Assembly (NCBI RefSeq): GCF_036345015.1
Contig: NZ_CP084098.1
Location: 943,326 to 1,007,325, forward strand
Length of the DNA stretch: 64,000 bases
From: Cyanobacterium sp. Dongsha4
GTDB taxonomy: Bacteria > Cyanobacteriota > Cyanobacteriia > Cyanobacteriales > Cyanobacteriaceae
Direction: 5' to 3'
The notes beneath the pieces were generated by a model, which saw only the letters and a list, made by a program, of their open reading frames with translations, did no database searches and had not been told where the DNA came from. The position numbers and the translations under genes were made by a program. The stretch's first letter is position 1. Every line of letters starts with the position of its first letter. Of this stretch, positions 17,644 through 26,693 are shown piece after piece.

Positions 17644-18555
17644 TTACTGTCCTAGAATTTGAATACGGACGGGTGCAACTCCACTACTTTTCAAGCCAAT
17701 TACCCTTGCCGCTCCAGCCGATAAATCGACAATACGACCACGAACATGAGGTCCTCTATCATTAATACGCACTACCACTGAGCGACCATTATTAAGATTA
17801 GTAACCTTAACTCTTGTGCCGAAAGGTAAAGAGCGATGAGCCGCAGTTAAAGCATTCTGGTTGAATTTTTCCCCACTAGCAGTCCTTCGTCCATGAAAAC
17901 CGGGCCCATACCAAGACGCAATCCCCTGTGCCGCCTTGCGTAAATTTTTGACCCCCGCAAATGTCGCTTTTTGAGTTTGTTTTTTTGCAACAATTTTAGG
18001 TTGCCCTTTAACTTCCTTTAAAGGAGTTGCATTACCCATTAAACGACGCAAACGATTAGTAGCCTGTAAAGCATCATGGGCTAAATCTTCAGTGCTATCT
18101 GGTAAGATAACGTATTGGTTAACTCTTACTAACTCGGCATTAGCAAAAGTGATTACATAGTCTTCAGTTTTTGCATTCCAAGCAACGTTAATTTCTGATG
18201 CTTGAGCAGAGTTGGAAGATAGTTGTTCTAGTTTTTTCGCAAAATTAGTGGCGTTATTGATTGCTTTTCCATCAGGAGTATCAAGAAATGTTAGTAGGGG
18301 AATATTGTTATAGTGAAGCGTAACCGCATCTTGATCATTCCACTGATGTTGATAGAGTTTGGTAACGAGGAATTCTTTGACTGGGGCGGTAGAGGTTTTC
18401 GCTAGGACATTATGAATCGGAGAAGTGACTTCGCCATCTTGTGCTTGATAGCCATTAGCTCGAACAGTTGGGGCAATTAAAACTCCACTGATACTTAATC
18501 CGATGATAGTTGATAAGGCTGTTCTTACAGCTCTTTGACAATTTTTGTTATCCAT
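17644..18555 (-). CDS. rlpA: RlpA-like septal ring / rare lipoprotein A family protein
   Basis: The 303-residue protein has a signal-like N-terminus (hydrophobic about 15-33), a variable middle, and a C-terminal double-psi beta-barrel at about 210-302. Conserved parts are [59 protein letters not shown] and GAARVIGL. The active-site-like His and Asp of the RlpA fold are present. RlpA proteins are lytic transglycosylases or glycan-binding proteins acting on peptidoglycan, often at septa. No lipobox is seen, so the protein may be periplasmic. It has a 608-bp spacer upstream, containing a palindrome at 18645-18659. Confidence 0.88.
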   Translation of the reverse strand: MDNKNCQRAVRTALSTIIGLSISGVLIAPTVRANGYQAQDGEVTSPIHNVLAKTSTAPVKEFLVTKLYQHQWNDQDAVTLHYNNIPLLTFLDTPDGKAINNATNFAKKLEQLSSNSAQASEINVAWNAKTEDYVITFANAELVRVNQYVILPDSTEDLAHDALQATNRLRRLMGNATPLKEVKGQPKIVAKKQTQKATFAGVKNLRKAAQGIASWYGPGFHGRRTASGEKFNQNALTAAHRSLPFGTRVKVTNLNNGRSVVVRINDRGPHVRGRIVDLSAGAARVIGLKSSGVAPVRIQILGQ

Positions 18556-19163
18556 AATGTTTCTTTAGTGAACAATGAAAGCCTTTAATATTGAGGTTTT
18601 CTGTTAGTTTGCTCCTTGTGAATGACACTTTATCTATGTGAGTGAACTTAAATTAAGTTAACATAAGGATTTTTACTTATGGTTAATTATTTCTTATTTA
18701 AAGCATATTGTAATATTTAGATTGATTATATAAGTAGATAAAATAAATTTTAATATGTAGAATAGTTAGTTTATTTAATTTTAAAAAAGCTCTCAATGTT
18801 TTAAATAACTAATCAATTAAACGACTAAATACAAGTAAAAAAAATAGAATCTATAAAAATATTTGTATTTTGAGTAAGAAAATAACTTAAGGCATTATGC
18901 TTCTAGTGGTTACATAAATACTCAAAAAATCAAGAGAGGCTAATGAATTGATTTACAAAGGAAAAAAAGGTTATTAGGGTGAAATTATCTCATAAAACAA
19001 ACTCTTTTAAAGGATAAATTTTGACCAAAATTAGACAATAATGGTATGATAATTTCGTCAAAAAATGATCAATAATTCCCGTGTCGATACGATAAGAAAA
19101 TTTGATCAATTTAAAGAGTAAAATTTCATCTATTGAAAAAATTTATCTAAAGGAGATTGCGCA
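18556..19163. other. Long divergent intergenic region (rlpA / purM)
   Basis: These 608 bp are AT-rich and without a recognisable gene. A perfect 15-bp palindrome (AACTTAA-A-TTAAGTT) lies at 18645-18659, 90 bp upstream of rlpA. An AAGGAG ribosome-binding site at about 19151-19156 precedes purM. The length suggests long leaders or separate promoters for both genes. Confidence 0.6.
18645..18659. promoter_or_regulatory. 15-bp palindrome upstream of rlpA
   Basis: Seven-base arms AACTTAA/TTAAGTT flank one central A. The position 90 bp before rlpA is compatible with an operator, but AT-only palindromes arise easily by chance in this genome and no regulator is linked. Confidence 0.3.
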
Positions 19164-20186
19164 ATGGATTATAAACAGGCAGGAGTTGACGTAGAAGCGG
19201 GAAGAGAATTTGTTAAAAAAATATCTGAAAATGTAGCTAGTACCTATCGTAAAGAGGTTTTGGGCGGTTTGGGAGGGTTTGGTGGTTGCTTTGAAATTCC
19301 TGCAGGTTATCAGCAACCTGTCTTAATTTCAGGGACAGATGGTGTTGGGACAAAATTAAAAATTGCTCATCAATTGAATCGTCATGATACTGTGGGAATT
19401 GATTTAGTGGCGATGTGTGTTAATGACATTCTTACTTCGGGGGCTGAACCTTTATTCTTTCTGGATTATTTAGCTACAGGCAAATTAAATGGTAATCAAT
19501 TAGCAGAAGTTATCAATGGTATTGTGATCGGCTGTAAAGAGAGTGGTTGTGCGTTGTTGGGAGGAGAAACAGCAGAAATGCCGGGATTTTATCAACAGGG
19601 TGAGTATGATATAGCTGGTTTTTGTGTTGGTATTGTGGAAAAAAGTAGGATTATTGATGGTAGTGCTATTCAAACGGGAAATGTTGCGATCGCACTTTCT
19701 AGTAGTGGTATTCACAGTAATGGTTTTTCTCTAGTACGTAAAATAATTGAATCTGAAGGCTTAAGTTGGGATTATCAATGTGAAGAATTAGGAGACAAAA
19801 CCCTAGGAGAAATTTGTTTAACTCCCACCAAATTATATGTAAAACCAGTGTTGTCAGCATTAAAAGCAGGAATCCCCATAAAAGGAATGGCACACATTAC
19901 AGGAGGAGGCATCCCCGAAAACTTACCCCGTTGTTTGCCGACAGATAAATCTATAGAAGTAAAATTAGATAGTTGGACAATTCCTCCTATATTCCAATGG
20001 TTAGGGAAAAAAGGTAATGTGTCCTTAGAAGATATGCTTAATACCTTTAATATGGGAGTTGGTTTTGTGGTGATTGTGGAAACCCAAGAAGCAGATAAAA
20101 CAATTCAACATTTTCAAAGTAGTGGTATTGATACTTTTTTAATTGGTAAAGTAGTTGAAGGAAAACAAACAATCATATTTAACTGA
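19164..20186 (+). CDS. purM: Phosphoribosylformylglycinamidine cyclo-ligase (AIR synthetase)
   Basis: The 340-residue protein matches PurM across its length: [20 protein letters not shown] at the start, [15 protein letters not shown] (about 53-67), [20 protein letters not shown] (about 82-101), [13 protein letters not shown] (about 132-144) and [15 protein letters not shown] (about 240-254). It closes the imidazole ring of formylglycinamidine ribonucleotide using ATP in cytosolic purine synthesis. The length and ATP-binding glycine-rich loops are normal. An AAGGAG site lies 8 bases before the ATG. It is upstream of minC but separated by a 134-bp repeat-bearing spacer. Confidence 0.96.
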   Translation: MDYKQAGVDVEAGREFVKKISENVASTYRKEVLGGLGGFGGCFEIPAGYQQPVLISGTDGVGTKLKIAHQLNRHDTVGIDLVAMCVNDILTSGAEPLFFLDYLATGKLNGNQLAEVINGIVIGCKESGCALLGGETAEMPGFYQQGEYDIAGFCVGIVEKSRIIDGSAIQTGNVAIALSSSGIHSNGFSLVRKIIESEGLSWDYQCEELGDKTLGEICLTPTKLYVKPVLSALKAGIPIKGMAHITGGGIPENLPRCLPTDKSIEVKLDSWTIPPIFQWLGKKGNVSLEDMLNTFNMGVGFVVIVETQEADKTIQHFQSSGIDTFLIGKVVEGKQTIIFN

Positions 20187-20199
20187 CCATTAGCACTTG

Positions 20200-20310
20200 T
20201 TTATCATGTTAGATTTCAGGTGTCAGGCGTTTTTTATTATTTATTATTAACTATAAACTATAAATTATTTACCTTTGCCCTTTTCCCTATCACCCCTATT
20301 CATTACTCAT
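20200..20310. repeat. Dispersed repeat fragment between purM and minC
   Basis: AGATTTCAGGTGTCAGGCG is followed by runs of TATTTATTATTAACTATAAA and then CCTTTGCCCTTTTCCCTATC. These match blocks found at 16300-16500, 28395-28425 and 52260-52325. There is no coding content. Confidence 0.55.
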
Positions 20311-20320
20311 TATCAAGAAA

Positions 20321-21145
20321 ATGTCTATTGAAACAGAAAATCAGGATTCTCTCACAGAATCTCCCACACCTCCCCCATTAAAATTATTGAGTAGCAAAGA
20401 ACAAATTAGCATTATTAAAAAAGGGGAAATGGTAGAAATTAATCTTCCCCCAGTTAATAAAAGTGAAGCTAATCAGTGGGGCAGAATTATTGATGATTTT
20501 AAAATTAGATTGCAGAAAATAGACAAATCTTGGCAATTAGGTACAAAAACAACAATTAAAAGTGGCGATCGCCTCTTAGATACAAGACAATTAAACGAAT
20601 TAAAGGGAATACTAGAAAACATTGGCTTAACCTTAGATATTATCATTACCCGTCGTCGTCAAACTGCCGTAGCGGTAGCCAGTGCCGGTTATTCTGTGAA
20701 GCAAGAATCATCTTTACCCATCTTTAACGACACCAAGGAAGACAAAAAAGAAGAAAATCAAGCTCTCACAGAACCTTTATACTTAAAAACAACCATTCGC
20801 TCAGGAGTAGAAATTTGTCATCCTAGCACCATCATAATTGCCGGGGATGTCAATCCCGGAGCAACAATTATTGCAGGGGGCGATGTCTTAATCTGGGGTA
20901 ACTTAAGAGGAATTGCCCATGCAGGTGCGAATGGTAATAAACAGGCATTAATTATGGCATTAAAAATGTTACCCACTCAATTACGTATTGCGGATTTAGT
21001 TGCTCGCGCCCCCGACAATCTTCCTGATAACTATACCCCAGAAATTGCTTATATTAGTAATGAAGGAATCAAAATCAACCCCGCAGAAAATTTTTATCGT
21101 TCCTATGAATTTATAACAAACAAAAACTATTGGCAGATTAGATAA
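20321..21145 (+). CDS. minC: Septum site-determining protein MinC
   Basis: The 274-residue protein has a variable N-terminal domain and the conserved C-terminal MinC beta-helix at about 165-245: TTIRSGVEICHPSTIIIAGD, VNPGATIIAGGDVLIWGNLR and GIAHAGANGNKQALIMALKM. MinC, activated by MinD, inhibits FtsZ assembly away from mid-cell. In many cyanobacteria minC, minD and minE are adjacent; here minC is followed by an LpxB-related gene and no minD or minE is in the window. The ATG at 20321 begins MSIETENQDS, a disordered tail usual in cyanobacterial MinC. Confidence 0.92.
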   Translation: MSIETENQDSLTESPTPPPLKLLSSKEQISIIKKGEMVEINLPPVNKSEANQWGRIIDDFKIRLQKIDKSWQLGTKTTIKSGDRLLDTRQLNELKGILENIGLTLDIIITRRRQTAVAVASAGYSVKQESSLPIFNDTKEDKKEENQALTEPLYLKTTIRSGVEICHPSTIIIAGDVNPGATIIAGGDVLIWGNLRGIAHAGANGNKQALIMALKMLPTQLRIADLVARAPDNLPDNYTPEIAYISNEGIKINPAENFYRSYEFITNKNYWQIR

Positions 21146-21149
21146 TAAA

Positions 21150-21309
21150 GTTTTAGTGCTTTAGGGTATTGAGGTGTTAGGGAGAAATAGGGTATTAGTA
21201 GGGGATTGGGGGGAAATTAATTAAATACTCTTGCTTTTTGCCTCTTGCCCTTTGCCCCTTTAACGAGCATCCTTTTTACATCAACAAAAATTTTATAGCG
21301 AACTCAGGT
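21150..21309. repeat. Dispersed repeat mosaic upstream of the LpxB-related gene
   Basis: The segment contains GGGTATTGAGGTGTTAGGGA, TAATTAAATACTCTTGC, CTTTTTGCCTCTTGCCCTTT and GCGAACTCAGGT, ending directly at the start codon 21310. The same block order appears at 31140-31260 and 58317-58445. It makes the in-frame TTG at 21238 an unlikely start. Confidence 0.65.
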
Positions 21310-22602
21310 ATGATCAAGTCAATGAATCGCCGTTTGTTAGTAATTAGTAATGGCCATGGAGAGGATGTAATTGCCGTCAAAATTATTCAAGAATTATGGA
21401 AACTACAAACAATTAATTTTTCTTCTGATTCTAACCAAGAGTATCCCCAAATCGATATTACTGCTTTGCCTATGGTAGGGGAAGGCTTTGCTTATCAAAA
21501 AATAGATATACCCCTATTAGGAAAAGTGCAAAAAATGCCTTCGGGGGGGTTTATTTATATGGATAGTCGCCAGTTATGGCAAGATGTTAAAAGTGGCTTA
21601 GTGGGTTTAACTCTTCATCAGTATCAACAAGTTAAACAGTGGAGTAAGGAAGGGGGTTTAATTCTGGCAGTGGGAGATATTTTACCTTTACTTTGGGCAA
21701 ACTTAAGTGGTGTTAATTATTTTTTTGTCGGCACAGCAAAATCTGAATATTATTTAAGAAATGAAGAGGGGTGGTTAGAAGATGTTAGTATTATCGATCG
21801 CTTTTTGGGTTCGATTTATTATCCTTGGGAGCGTTGGTTAATGAGCAGAAAATCTTGTTTAGGTGTTTTCCCCAGAGATAGTTTAACGGTTGAATCTTTG
21901 CAAAATTACGGTATTCGAGCTTATGATTATGGCAACCCGATGATGGATGATGTGGATATATCCTTTTCTTCTACCCAAAATCGAGATGATGAATATACCT
22001 TAAAAGTATTATTATTACCCGGTTCAAGATTACCAGAAGCCCTCGATAACTGGCAATTAATTCTTTCGGCTGTAGATAGTTTATTAGAAATTCATGATTT
22101 AGATTTAAGATTTATAGGTGCGATCGCATCTTCTTTAAACTTAGATGACTTTGCTGAGATTGCCCAAAAATTTCAATGGAATTCAACTCAAAAAAAATCA
22201 GTTAACATACCCATTGAAGATCCTGATAAAATGATTCTTACTAAAAATAACGCTCAATTAATCTTGAGTCAAAATAGTTATGCTCAAACTTTACAATATT
22301 GTGATATATCAATAGCTATGGCAGGTACAGCAACAGAACAGTTTGTCGGCTTAGGAAAACCTGCGATCGCATTTGCTGGTACTGGGGCGCAGTATAACCC
22401 AAAATTTGCTAAGAATCAAAGCCGTTTATTAGGAATATCCTTACAACTGGTGGAAAATCCCCAACAAGTAAAAGATAAAGTGCAAGAATTACTTTCTAAC
22501 CCAGATTTATGGCAATCAATCTCAGTTAATGGTAAAAAAAGATTAGGAAGTGCAGGGGGTGCAAAAAAAATCGCCCGTGAATTATTAAGCAAACTAACCT
22601 AA
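21310..22602 (+). CDS. Lipid-A-disaccharide synthase-related protein
   Basis: The protein has 430 residues from ATG 21310; ATG 21322 (MNRRLLVISNG) is an alternative. It resembles the cyanobacterial LpxB-related family. The N-terminal Rossmann-like segment RLLVISNGHGEDVIAVKIIQ is followed by ALPMVGEGFAYQ. A GT-B-like C-terminal half contains VLLLPGSRLPEALDNW and the donor-site-like SIAMAGTATEQFVGLGKPAI. True LpxB joins lipid A precursors; this related family is of unproven substrate and also occurs in lineages with unusual lipid A. The upstream 75 in-frame bases belong to a repeat and were excluded. A pentapeptide protein gene follows 32 bp downstream. Confidence 0.85.
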   Translation: MIKSMNRRLLVISNGHGEDVIAVKIIQELWKLQTINFSSDSNQEYPQIDITALPMVGEGFAYQKIDIPLLGKVQKMPSGGFIYMDSRQLWQDVKSGLVGLTLHQYQQVKQWSKEGGLILAVGDILPLLWANLSGVNYFFVGTAKSEYYLRNEEGWLEDVSIIDRFLGSIYYPWERWLMSRKSCLGVFPRDSLTVESLQNYGIRAYDYGNPMMDDVDISFSSTQNRDDEYTLKVLLLPGSRLPEALDNWQLILSAVDSLLEIHDLDLRFIGAIASSLNLDDFAEIAQKFQWNSTQKKSVNIPIEDPDKMILTKNNAQLILSQNSYAQTLQYCDISIAMAGTATEQFVGLGKPAIAFAGTGAQYNPKFAKNQSRLLGISLQLVENPQQVKDKVQELLSNPDLWQSISVNGKKRLGSAGGAKKIARELLSKLT

Positions 22603-22634
22603 CGAAGTGAAGTATAGCAAAGGTAAATTTCAAG

Positions 22635-23456
22635 ATGGATGCCCAAGAATTGATAGAAAGATATAACCGAGGGGAAACAAACTTTCAAAAAGTTGATCTT
22701 CAAAATCAAAAATTAACCAACATAGTGCTTCACAGAATTAATTTAAAGGAAGCTAATTTGAGTGGTGCTTGTTTTGAAGGATGTTTTCTTACTCAGGCCA
22801 ATTTAAAAGAAGCAAACTTAGAAAATGCCGTTATCAAAGGAGATTTAAGTGCCGTTAACTTGATTCAATCCCAATTAATTAGAGGAGATTTTCAAAATAG
22901 TGATCTCACTGATGCTAGTTTAAGAAATGCGAATCTGAGTCATAGTAACTTTAGTCACAGTAAGTTAATTTGTGCATTATTACATGATGCTATTTTAAAA
23001 AACGCAAATTTGAGTCATGCAATTTTGATTAACAGTCTTTTAAGTCGTGCCAATCTGACAGATGCTAATTTACAGGGCGCTAACTTACAAGGGGCAAACT
23101 TAACTAACGCCATTATGATTAACACTAATTTAGAAAATGCCAATCTATCCCTTACTCAAATGAATTCCGTTAACGGTGTCGGCATCAAAGCATCCCATGC
23201 TAATTTCAGTCATGCTAACTTAAGCGGGGGGAATTTTGCTAACAGTGTTTTTCATTGCGCTAACTTTTATCATAGTATGATGACTTGGTGTAGTCTCAAA
23301 ATGGTGGATTTCTCCGAAGCCAATCTTTCTGAAGCAAATTTATTATGGTCTAATTTAACTCGTTCTAATCTAACTAAAGCCAATTTAGTTCATGCTAATA
23401 TTAGTCAGGTAAACTTCGATCGAGCTGACCTAACTGAAGCTGTGATGAAAGAATAA
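22635..23456 (+). CDS. Pentapeptide-repeat protein
   Basis: The 273-residue protein consists almost wholly of pentapeptide repeats from about residue 18 to 268, with the A(N/D)LxX pattern (for example ANLTDANLQGANLQGANLTN). It predicts a long right-handed quadrilateral beta-helix of roughly 12 coils. A short helical cap (MDAQELIERYNRGETNF) precedes the repeats, as in many cyanobacterial members. Function is unknown; such rods act as protein-binding or DNA-mimic modules in a few studied cases. No signal peptide is present. It is probably co-transcribed with the LpxB-related gene 32 bp upstream. Confidence 0.9.
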   Translation: MDAQELIERYNRGETNFQKVDLQNQKLTNIVLHRINLKEANLSGACFEGCFLTQANLKEANLENAVIKGDLSAVNLIQSQLIRGDFQNSDLTDASLRNANLSHSNFSHSKLICALLHDAILKNANLSHAILINSLLSRANLTDANLQGANLQGANLTNAIMINTNLENANLSLTQMNSVNGVGIKASHANFSHANLSGGNFANSVFHCANFYHSMMTWCSLKMVDFSEANLSEANLLWSNLTRSNLTKANLVHANISQVNFDRADLTEAVMKE

Positions 23457-23755
23457 CTAGAGAGCGTTTTCATCCTCCTAGGCAAATTACCCAAGTTCGG
23501 GATAAATTTTCATCTATGAGTGATGAAGAAAAGGGCAAGGGGCAAAGGTAAATAGTTGATAATTTAAGAATTAAAAACCCCTAACTCCTAACTCCTAATT
23601 CCGTACCGCAAAGCGGTACGAGCGCAGCGAACTCTCGTTTCTCCCTAATATCCCAACAACCTGACACTTACCCGATATTCTTAAACCAAACTGAAGTTAG
23701 AGAAATATCATGCCTGAAACCTGCCACCCGAAACCTGAAACCTAACTGAGGTATA
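23457..23755. repeat. Composite intergenic repeat, copy G, with nested hairpin element
   Basis: From about 23485 the region repeats the order seen at 16285-16520: AAGTTCGGGATAAATTTTCA, TCTATGAGTGATG, GGGCAAGGGGCAAAGG, AAATAGTTGATAATTTAAGA, AAAAACCCCTAACTCCTAAC. The copy is interrupted at 23602-23640 by a GC-rich hairpin element and ends in tandem CTGAAACCTGCCACC-like units. No gene is seen. Confidence 0.75.
23602..23620. repeat. GC-rich hairpin CGTACCGC-AAA-GCGGTACG
   Basis: A perfect 8-bp inverted repeat with an AAA loop is followed by a second smaller hairpin (GAGCGCAGCGAACTC). The GC content contrasts strongly with the surroundings. It sits within a copy of the AT-rich composite repeat, showing a nested insertion. 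Confidence 0.8.
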
Positions 23756-24490
23756 TTAGATAGCTTGAGTTTTGGGGGGACTATTTTTGATAATCAAAAT
23801 AGAAAAGTAATTTAACTGTAAATGAGGCAAAAAAGTAAGATTACGATATATTTTTTCTTCTGGTTGAGTTGCTTTTTCCACTATATAAGAAGAGGATAAT
23901 AACCCTTTTTGCTCTAAAATTAGCCATACTTTTTCATAAACAGAAGCTACTTTCATTAAAACAATCACTTCCGCCCAATTCAAAACTTTTTCTAACTCTT
24001 CCACTGAATAAAAAGCAGGTAAAACTACTAATTTTTCATCTTGCATAGTTAAAGGAATATCTAACACAGAAGCGGCAACCATTGGGGAAGATACCCCTGC
24101 AATTCTTTCGATTTTGAGATTAGAGTCAATTTTTTTGATGTATTCAGCTAAATAAGTAAAAGTGCTATAAAAACTAATATCTCCTTCACAAGCAAAAGCC
24201 ACATCTAAACCTTTCTCTAAAAATTCCCAAACCTGTAATGCAACTTTTTGCCATGCCTTCTCTAAAGTTTCTTGAGACAATGTATAGGGAAAAGTGAGAG
24301 ATAATTTTTTTTGATTGGGTTGCAAATAATTTTGAATAATAGTTTCTGCTTTGCCTAATTTATGATTAATTCCTGCAGGAAAAGCGATTATCGGGCTATT
24401 TTGGATGACTTTTAAGGCTTTAACTGTTATTAACTCTGGATCTCCTGTACCAACGCTGACACCATAAAGAGTGCCGATTTTTGAGTTCAT
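23756..24490 (-). CDS. cobI: Precorrin-2 C20-methyltransferase
   Basis: The 244-residue protein belongs to the SAM-dependent tetrapyrrole methylase family, CobI/CbiL type. GTLYGVSVGTGDPELITVKA (residues 6-25) is the N-terminal signature, FACEGDISFYSTFTYLAE (about 100-117) the CobI-like central motif, and AGVSSPMVAASVLDIPL (about 132-148) the SAM-pocket loop. It methylates C20 of precorrin-2 (or its cobalt form) in cobalamin synthesis. The length is standard. Other cob genes are not adjacent, as is usual in cyanobacteria, where the pathway genes are scattered. No cobalamin riboswitch was seen upstream. The IS5 element lies just upstream of its start. Confidence 0.9.
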   Translation of the reverse strand: MNSKIGTLYGVSVGTGDPELITVKALKVIQNSPIIAFPAGINHKLGKAETIIQNYLQPNQKKLSLTFPYTLSQETLEKAWQKVALQVWEFLEKGLDVAFACEGDISFYSTFTYLAEYIKKIDSNLKIERIAGVSSPMVAASVLDIPLTMQDEKLVVLPAFYSVEELEKVLNWAEVIVLMKVASVYEKVWLILEQKGLLSSSYIVEKATQPEEKIYRNLTFLPHLQLNYFSILIIKNSPPKTQAI

Positions 24491-24564
24491 TAATATTTAC
24501 TTACCAATATGATTTTTATTGTGCCAATCATAAATTATTTTATTGGAAACAAGAAATTCAAGAG

Positions 24565-24568
24565 CTAG
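24565..24568. repeat. Target-site duplication CTAG (left)
   Basis: CTAG abuts the left inverted repeat and is repeated at 25667-25670 beyond the right one, as expected for IS5-type insertion into a YTAR target. CTAG is itself palindromic, so it could alternatively be read as the ends of the inverted repeats. Confidence 0.65.
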
Positions 24569-24621
24569 GGCGTGTCTGCAAAATGGTAAAATGAGTAAAA
24601 CTACTTAAAATAATTAATGTT

Positions 24622-25481
24622 ATGGAAGCGCGCCGCGAAGCGGATCCCGTCGGGATCGCTCTTAATCCTAACCAAGCAATTAATAGAAAAGATATAACGG
24701 ATATACAATGGGAAAAGTTACAACCATTATTACCACCACAGAAACCATCAAAAGGAAGACCTAATCTAGATCATAGGCAAATAATCAATGGAATTCTCTG
24801 GATTTTGAGAACTGGTGCACCTTGGAGGGATTTACCACCTTGTTATGGGATTCATAGCACAGTTTCTAGCCGATTCTATCGATGGCGAAAAGCAGAAGTT
24901 TGGGAGCAAATTCTCGCAAAACTTCAAACGATCGCAGACTATGAGGAACGGATTGATTGGGAAGTCCATTCTGGAGATAGTACAGTTATCAGGGCCCATC
25001 AACAGGCAGGGGGTGCAAAAGGGGGCAACAAAACCAAGATTTAGGGCATAGTAAAGGGGGATTTACCACCAAAGTTCATGTTAGAGTGGAAGGATTCGGA
25101 AAACCAATAACTTTGAGTCTAACTTCAGGGGAACGTCATGACACCGTAGCTTTTGACGATTTACTGACTGGAGGAAAAGTAAAACGTAGGGGCAGAGGAA
25201 GACCAAAGAGTAGGTTTCGCTATTTTTTAGGTGATAAAGCGTACAGTAGTCAAGAAATTCGGGAAAAACTCCGAAAAAAAGGTGTAACTCCCATAATTCC
25301 TCGCAAAAGTAATGAAAAAAAACGAGAACGCTTTAATAAAGGTCTTTATCGAGAGAGAAACCAAGTAGAAAGATTAATCAACCGTCTCAAACAAAATAGA
25401 AGAATAGCAACTCGTTACGAGAAGTATGCAGTAAATTACTTAGCTATGCTTACAATTGCTTCAATTTTTATCTGGTTATAA
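24622..25481 (+). pseudogene. IS5-family DDE transposase in two frames (-1 shift near 25018-25026)
   Basis: The first part (24622-25044) carries the N-terminal DUF4096-like domain (ITDIQWEKLQPLLPPQ, GILWILRTGAPWRDLPPCYG) and the first catalytic Asp, D119, in VHSGDSTVIRAHQQ. The second part, in the -1 frame from about 25020 to 25481, resumes with NQDLGHSKGGFTTKVHVRVE and contains GDKAYSS (second Asp) and RERNQVERLINRLKQ (the Glu). The shift lies in AAAAGGGGGC at 25017-25026. It may be programmed frameshifting, known in some IS5-family members, a true deletion of one base, or a homopolymer error. The run is not a canonical slippery heptamer. The N-terminus also contains an in-frame hairpin insert. 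Confidence 0.85.
24628..24660. repeat. Double-hairpin small repeat inside the transposase start
   Basis: Two adjacent hairpins, CCGC-GAA-GCGG (24633-24643) and GATCCC-GTC-GGGATC (24643-24657), lie just after the transposase ATG and are read in frame as residues 3-13. A structurally matching copy with changed but compensating stem bases lies at 36224-36257 on the opposite strand. It is very GC-rich relative to the flanks. Confidence 0.75.
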
Positions 25482-25666
25482 CTAAACTTTATCAAAAAAA
25501 ACTGGTTAGCGTAACTTCTACAGTAATGAAGGGCCTAAAAGCATGGGCAATTTTAATTAGCGTAGATATTACACTAATTATCAGACACTTTTTCATATTT
25601 CAAAATCTAAGTAATTGTATAGCACCAAACATACAACAGCTTAATTTGATAATTTGCAGACACGCC

Positions 25667-25670
25667 CTAG
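25667..25670. repeat. Target-site duplication CTAG (right)
   Basis: This is the second CTAG copy, immediately after the right inverted repeat of the IS5-family element. Confidence 0.65.
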
Positions 25671-25711
25671 CATGATGCGATCGCACTCTGTTACTCATTT
25701 ATAAGATTATA

Positions 25712-26605
25712 TTAATAACCCAATAAATGTAAAACTTTTGCGGTGGAAACTACATGATTATTCAGACCCAATTTTTCAGGTTCAATACCCAAGGCTAAAC
25801 CAACTAATTGGGGTAAATGTAAAATCGGTAAATCTAATTTTTGTTGTATAACTTGTGCAACTTCTGGTTGACGAGAATCGAGATTAAGGTGACATAAAGG
25901 GCAAGGAGTTACAATACAGTCTGCACCATTGTTGATTGCATCCAAAAGATTCTTTCCTGCCATTTTAAAAGATTGTTCTGTTGCATAGCTAGAAAGAGGC
26001 CAACCACAACATTTGATTCTACCCTCATAAAATATAGGAGTTGCCCCTAATACTGAAAATACTTGTTCTAATGATTGAGGATTGAAAGGATTATCAAAAG
26101 GAAGATGTTTTTGCGCCCTTAATAAGTAACAACCATAAAAAGCGGCACACTTTAAACCTTTAAGAGATTTGACAACTTTTTCCTGTAGTGCATCTAAACC
26201 ATAATCACCAATTAAAGCCCATAAAATATGTTTTACTTCTGTTGTGCCTTGATAGGGTGAGCAATTTTCTTTCTTTAAAAAACCATTGACTTGGTTAAAA
26301 TATTCCACATCATTTTCTTTTGCTTCTTTTAATCTCTCATCCACATGACCAATTACTCCCTGACAAGTGCTACAGTGGGTTAGTAAAGGTAGATTCAACG
26401 ATTCTGCAAGGGCGATATTTCTTGCATTTACGGTGTCTTCTAACAACTGTGAGTCTTCTTTATAAGTTCCAGAACCACAACAAGCCGCTTTTTTTAATTC
26501 GATTAATTCAATATCTAAAGCCTGAGAGATGGCTATTGTCGATTGGTGTAACTCACTACAAGCCCCTTGAGCAACACATCCGGGAAAATAAGCATAGCGA
26601 AGCAT
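25712..26605 (-). CDS. HdrB-like (CCG-domain) Fe-S protein
   Basis: The 297-residue protein contains two CCG domains, the cysteine-rich unit of heterodisulfide reductase subunit B. The first contains AACCGSGTYKED with THCSTCQGVIGH (about residues 40-88); the second contains IKCCGWPLSSYAT with CIVTPCPLCHLNL (about 195-245). Such domains hold a non-cubane [4Fe-4S] cluster. In cyanobacteria homologues are often annotated as HdrB or succinate dehydrogenase subunit C. It is soluble, with no membrane helix, and probably works with an Fe-S/flavin partner such as SdhB; none is adjacent, so the partner is uncertain. The start fits MLRYAYFPGCVAQG. Confidence 0.88.
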   Translation of the reverse strand: MLRYAYFPGCVAQGACSELHQSTIAISQALDIELIELKKAACCGSGTYKEDSQLLEDTVNARNIALAESLNLPLLTHCSTCQGVIGHVDERLKEAKENDVEYFNQVNGFLKKENCSPYQGTTEVKHILWALIGDYGLDALQEKVVKSLKGLKCAAFYGCYLLRAQKHLPFDNPFNPQSLEQVFSVLGATPIFYEGRIKCCGWPLSSYATEQSFKMAGKNLLDAINNGADCIVTPCPLCHLNLDSRQPEVAQVIQQKLDLPILHLPQLVGLALGIEPEKLGLNNHVVSTAKVLHLLGY

Positions 26606-26693
26606 AAGTAAATAGAAAAGTTATTGGTTAGAGATTGGTATTTTAATCATAACTAAATTCTGAAGCACCAGATAATCGAGGGACAAATGAATT

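Larger units (their letters stand above)
24569..25666 (+). mobile_element. IS5-family insertion sequence, complete, 1,098 bp
   Basis: The element is bounded by perfect 14-bp terminal inverted repeats GGCGTGTCTGCAAA (24569-24582) and its complement (25653-25666). Each is flanked by CTAG, giving an 18-bp exact match if the target duplication is included. Inside is one transposase gene in two frames (24622-25481) of the IS5/IS427 type. The right end carries about 170 bp without coding content. Intact ends and duplication suggest a recent insertion between cobI and the HdrB-like gene. Whether it can move depends on the frame change in the transposase. Confidence 0.88.
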
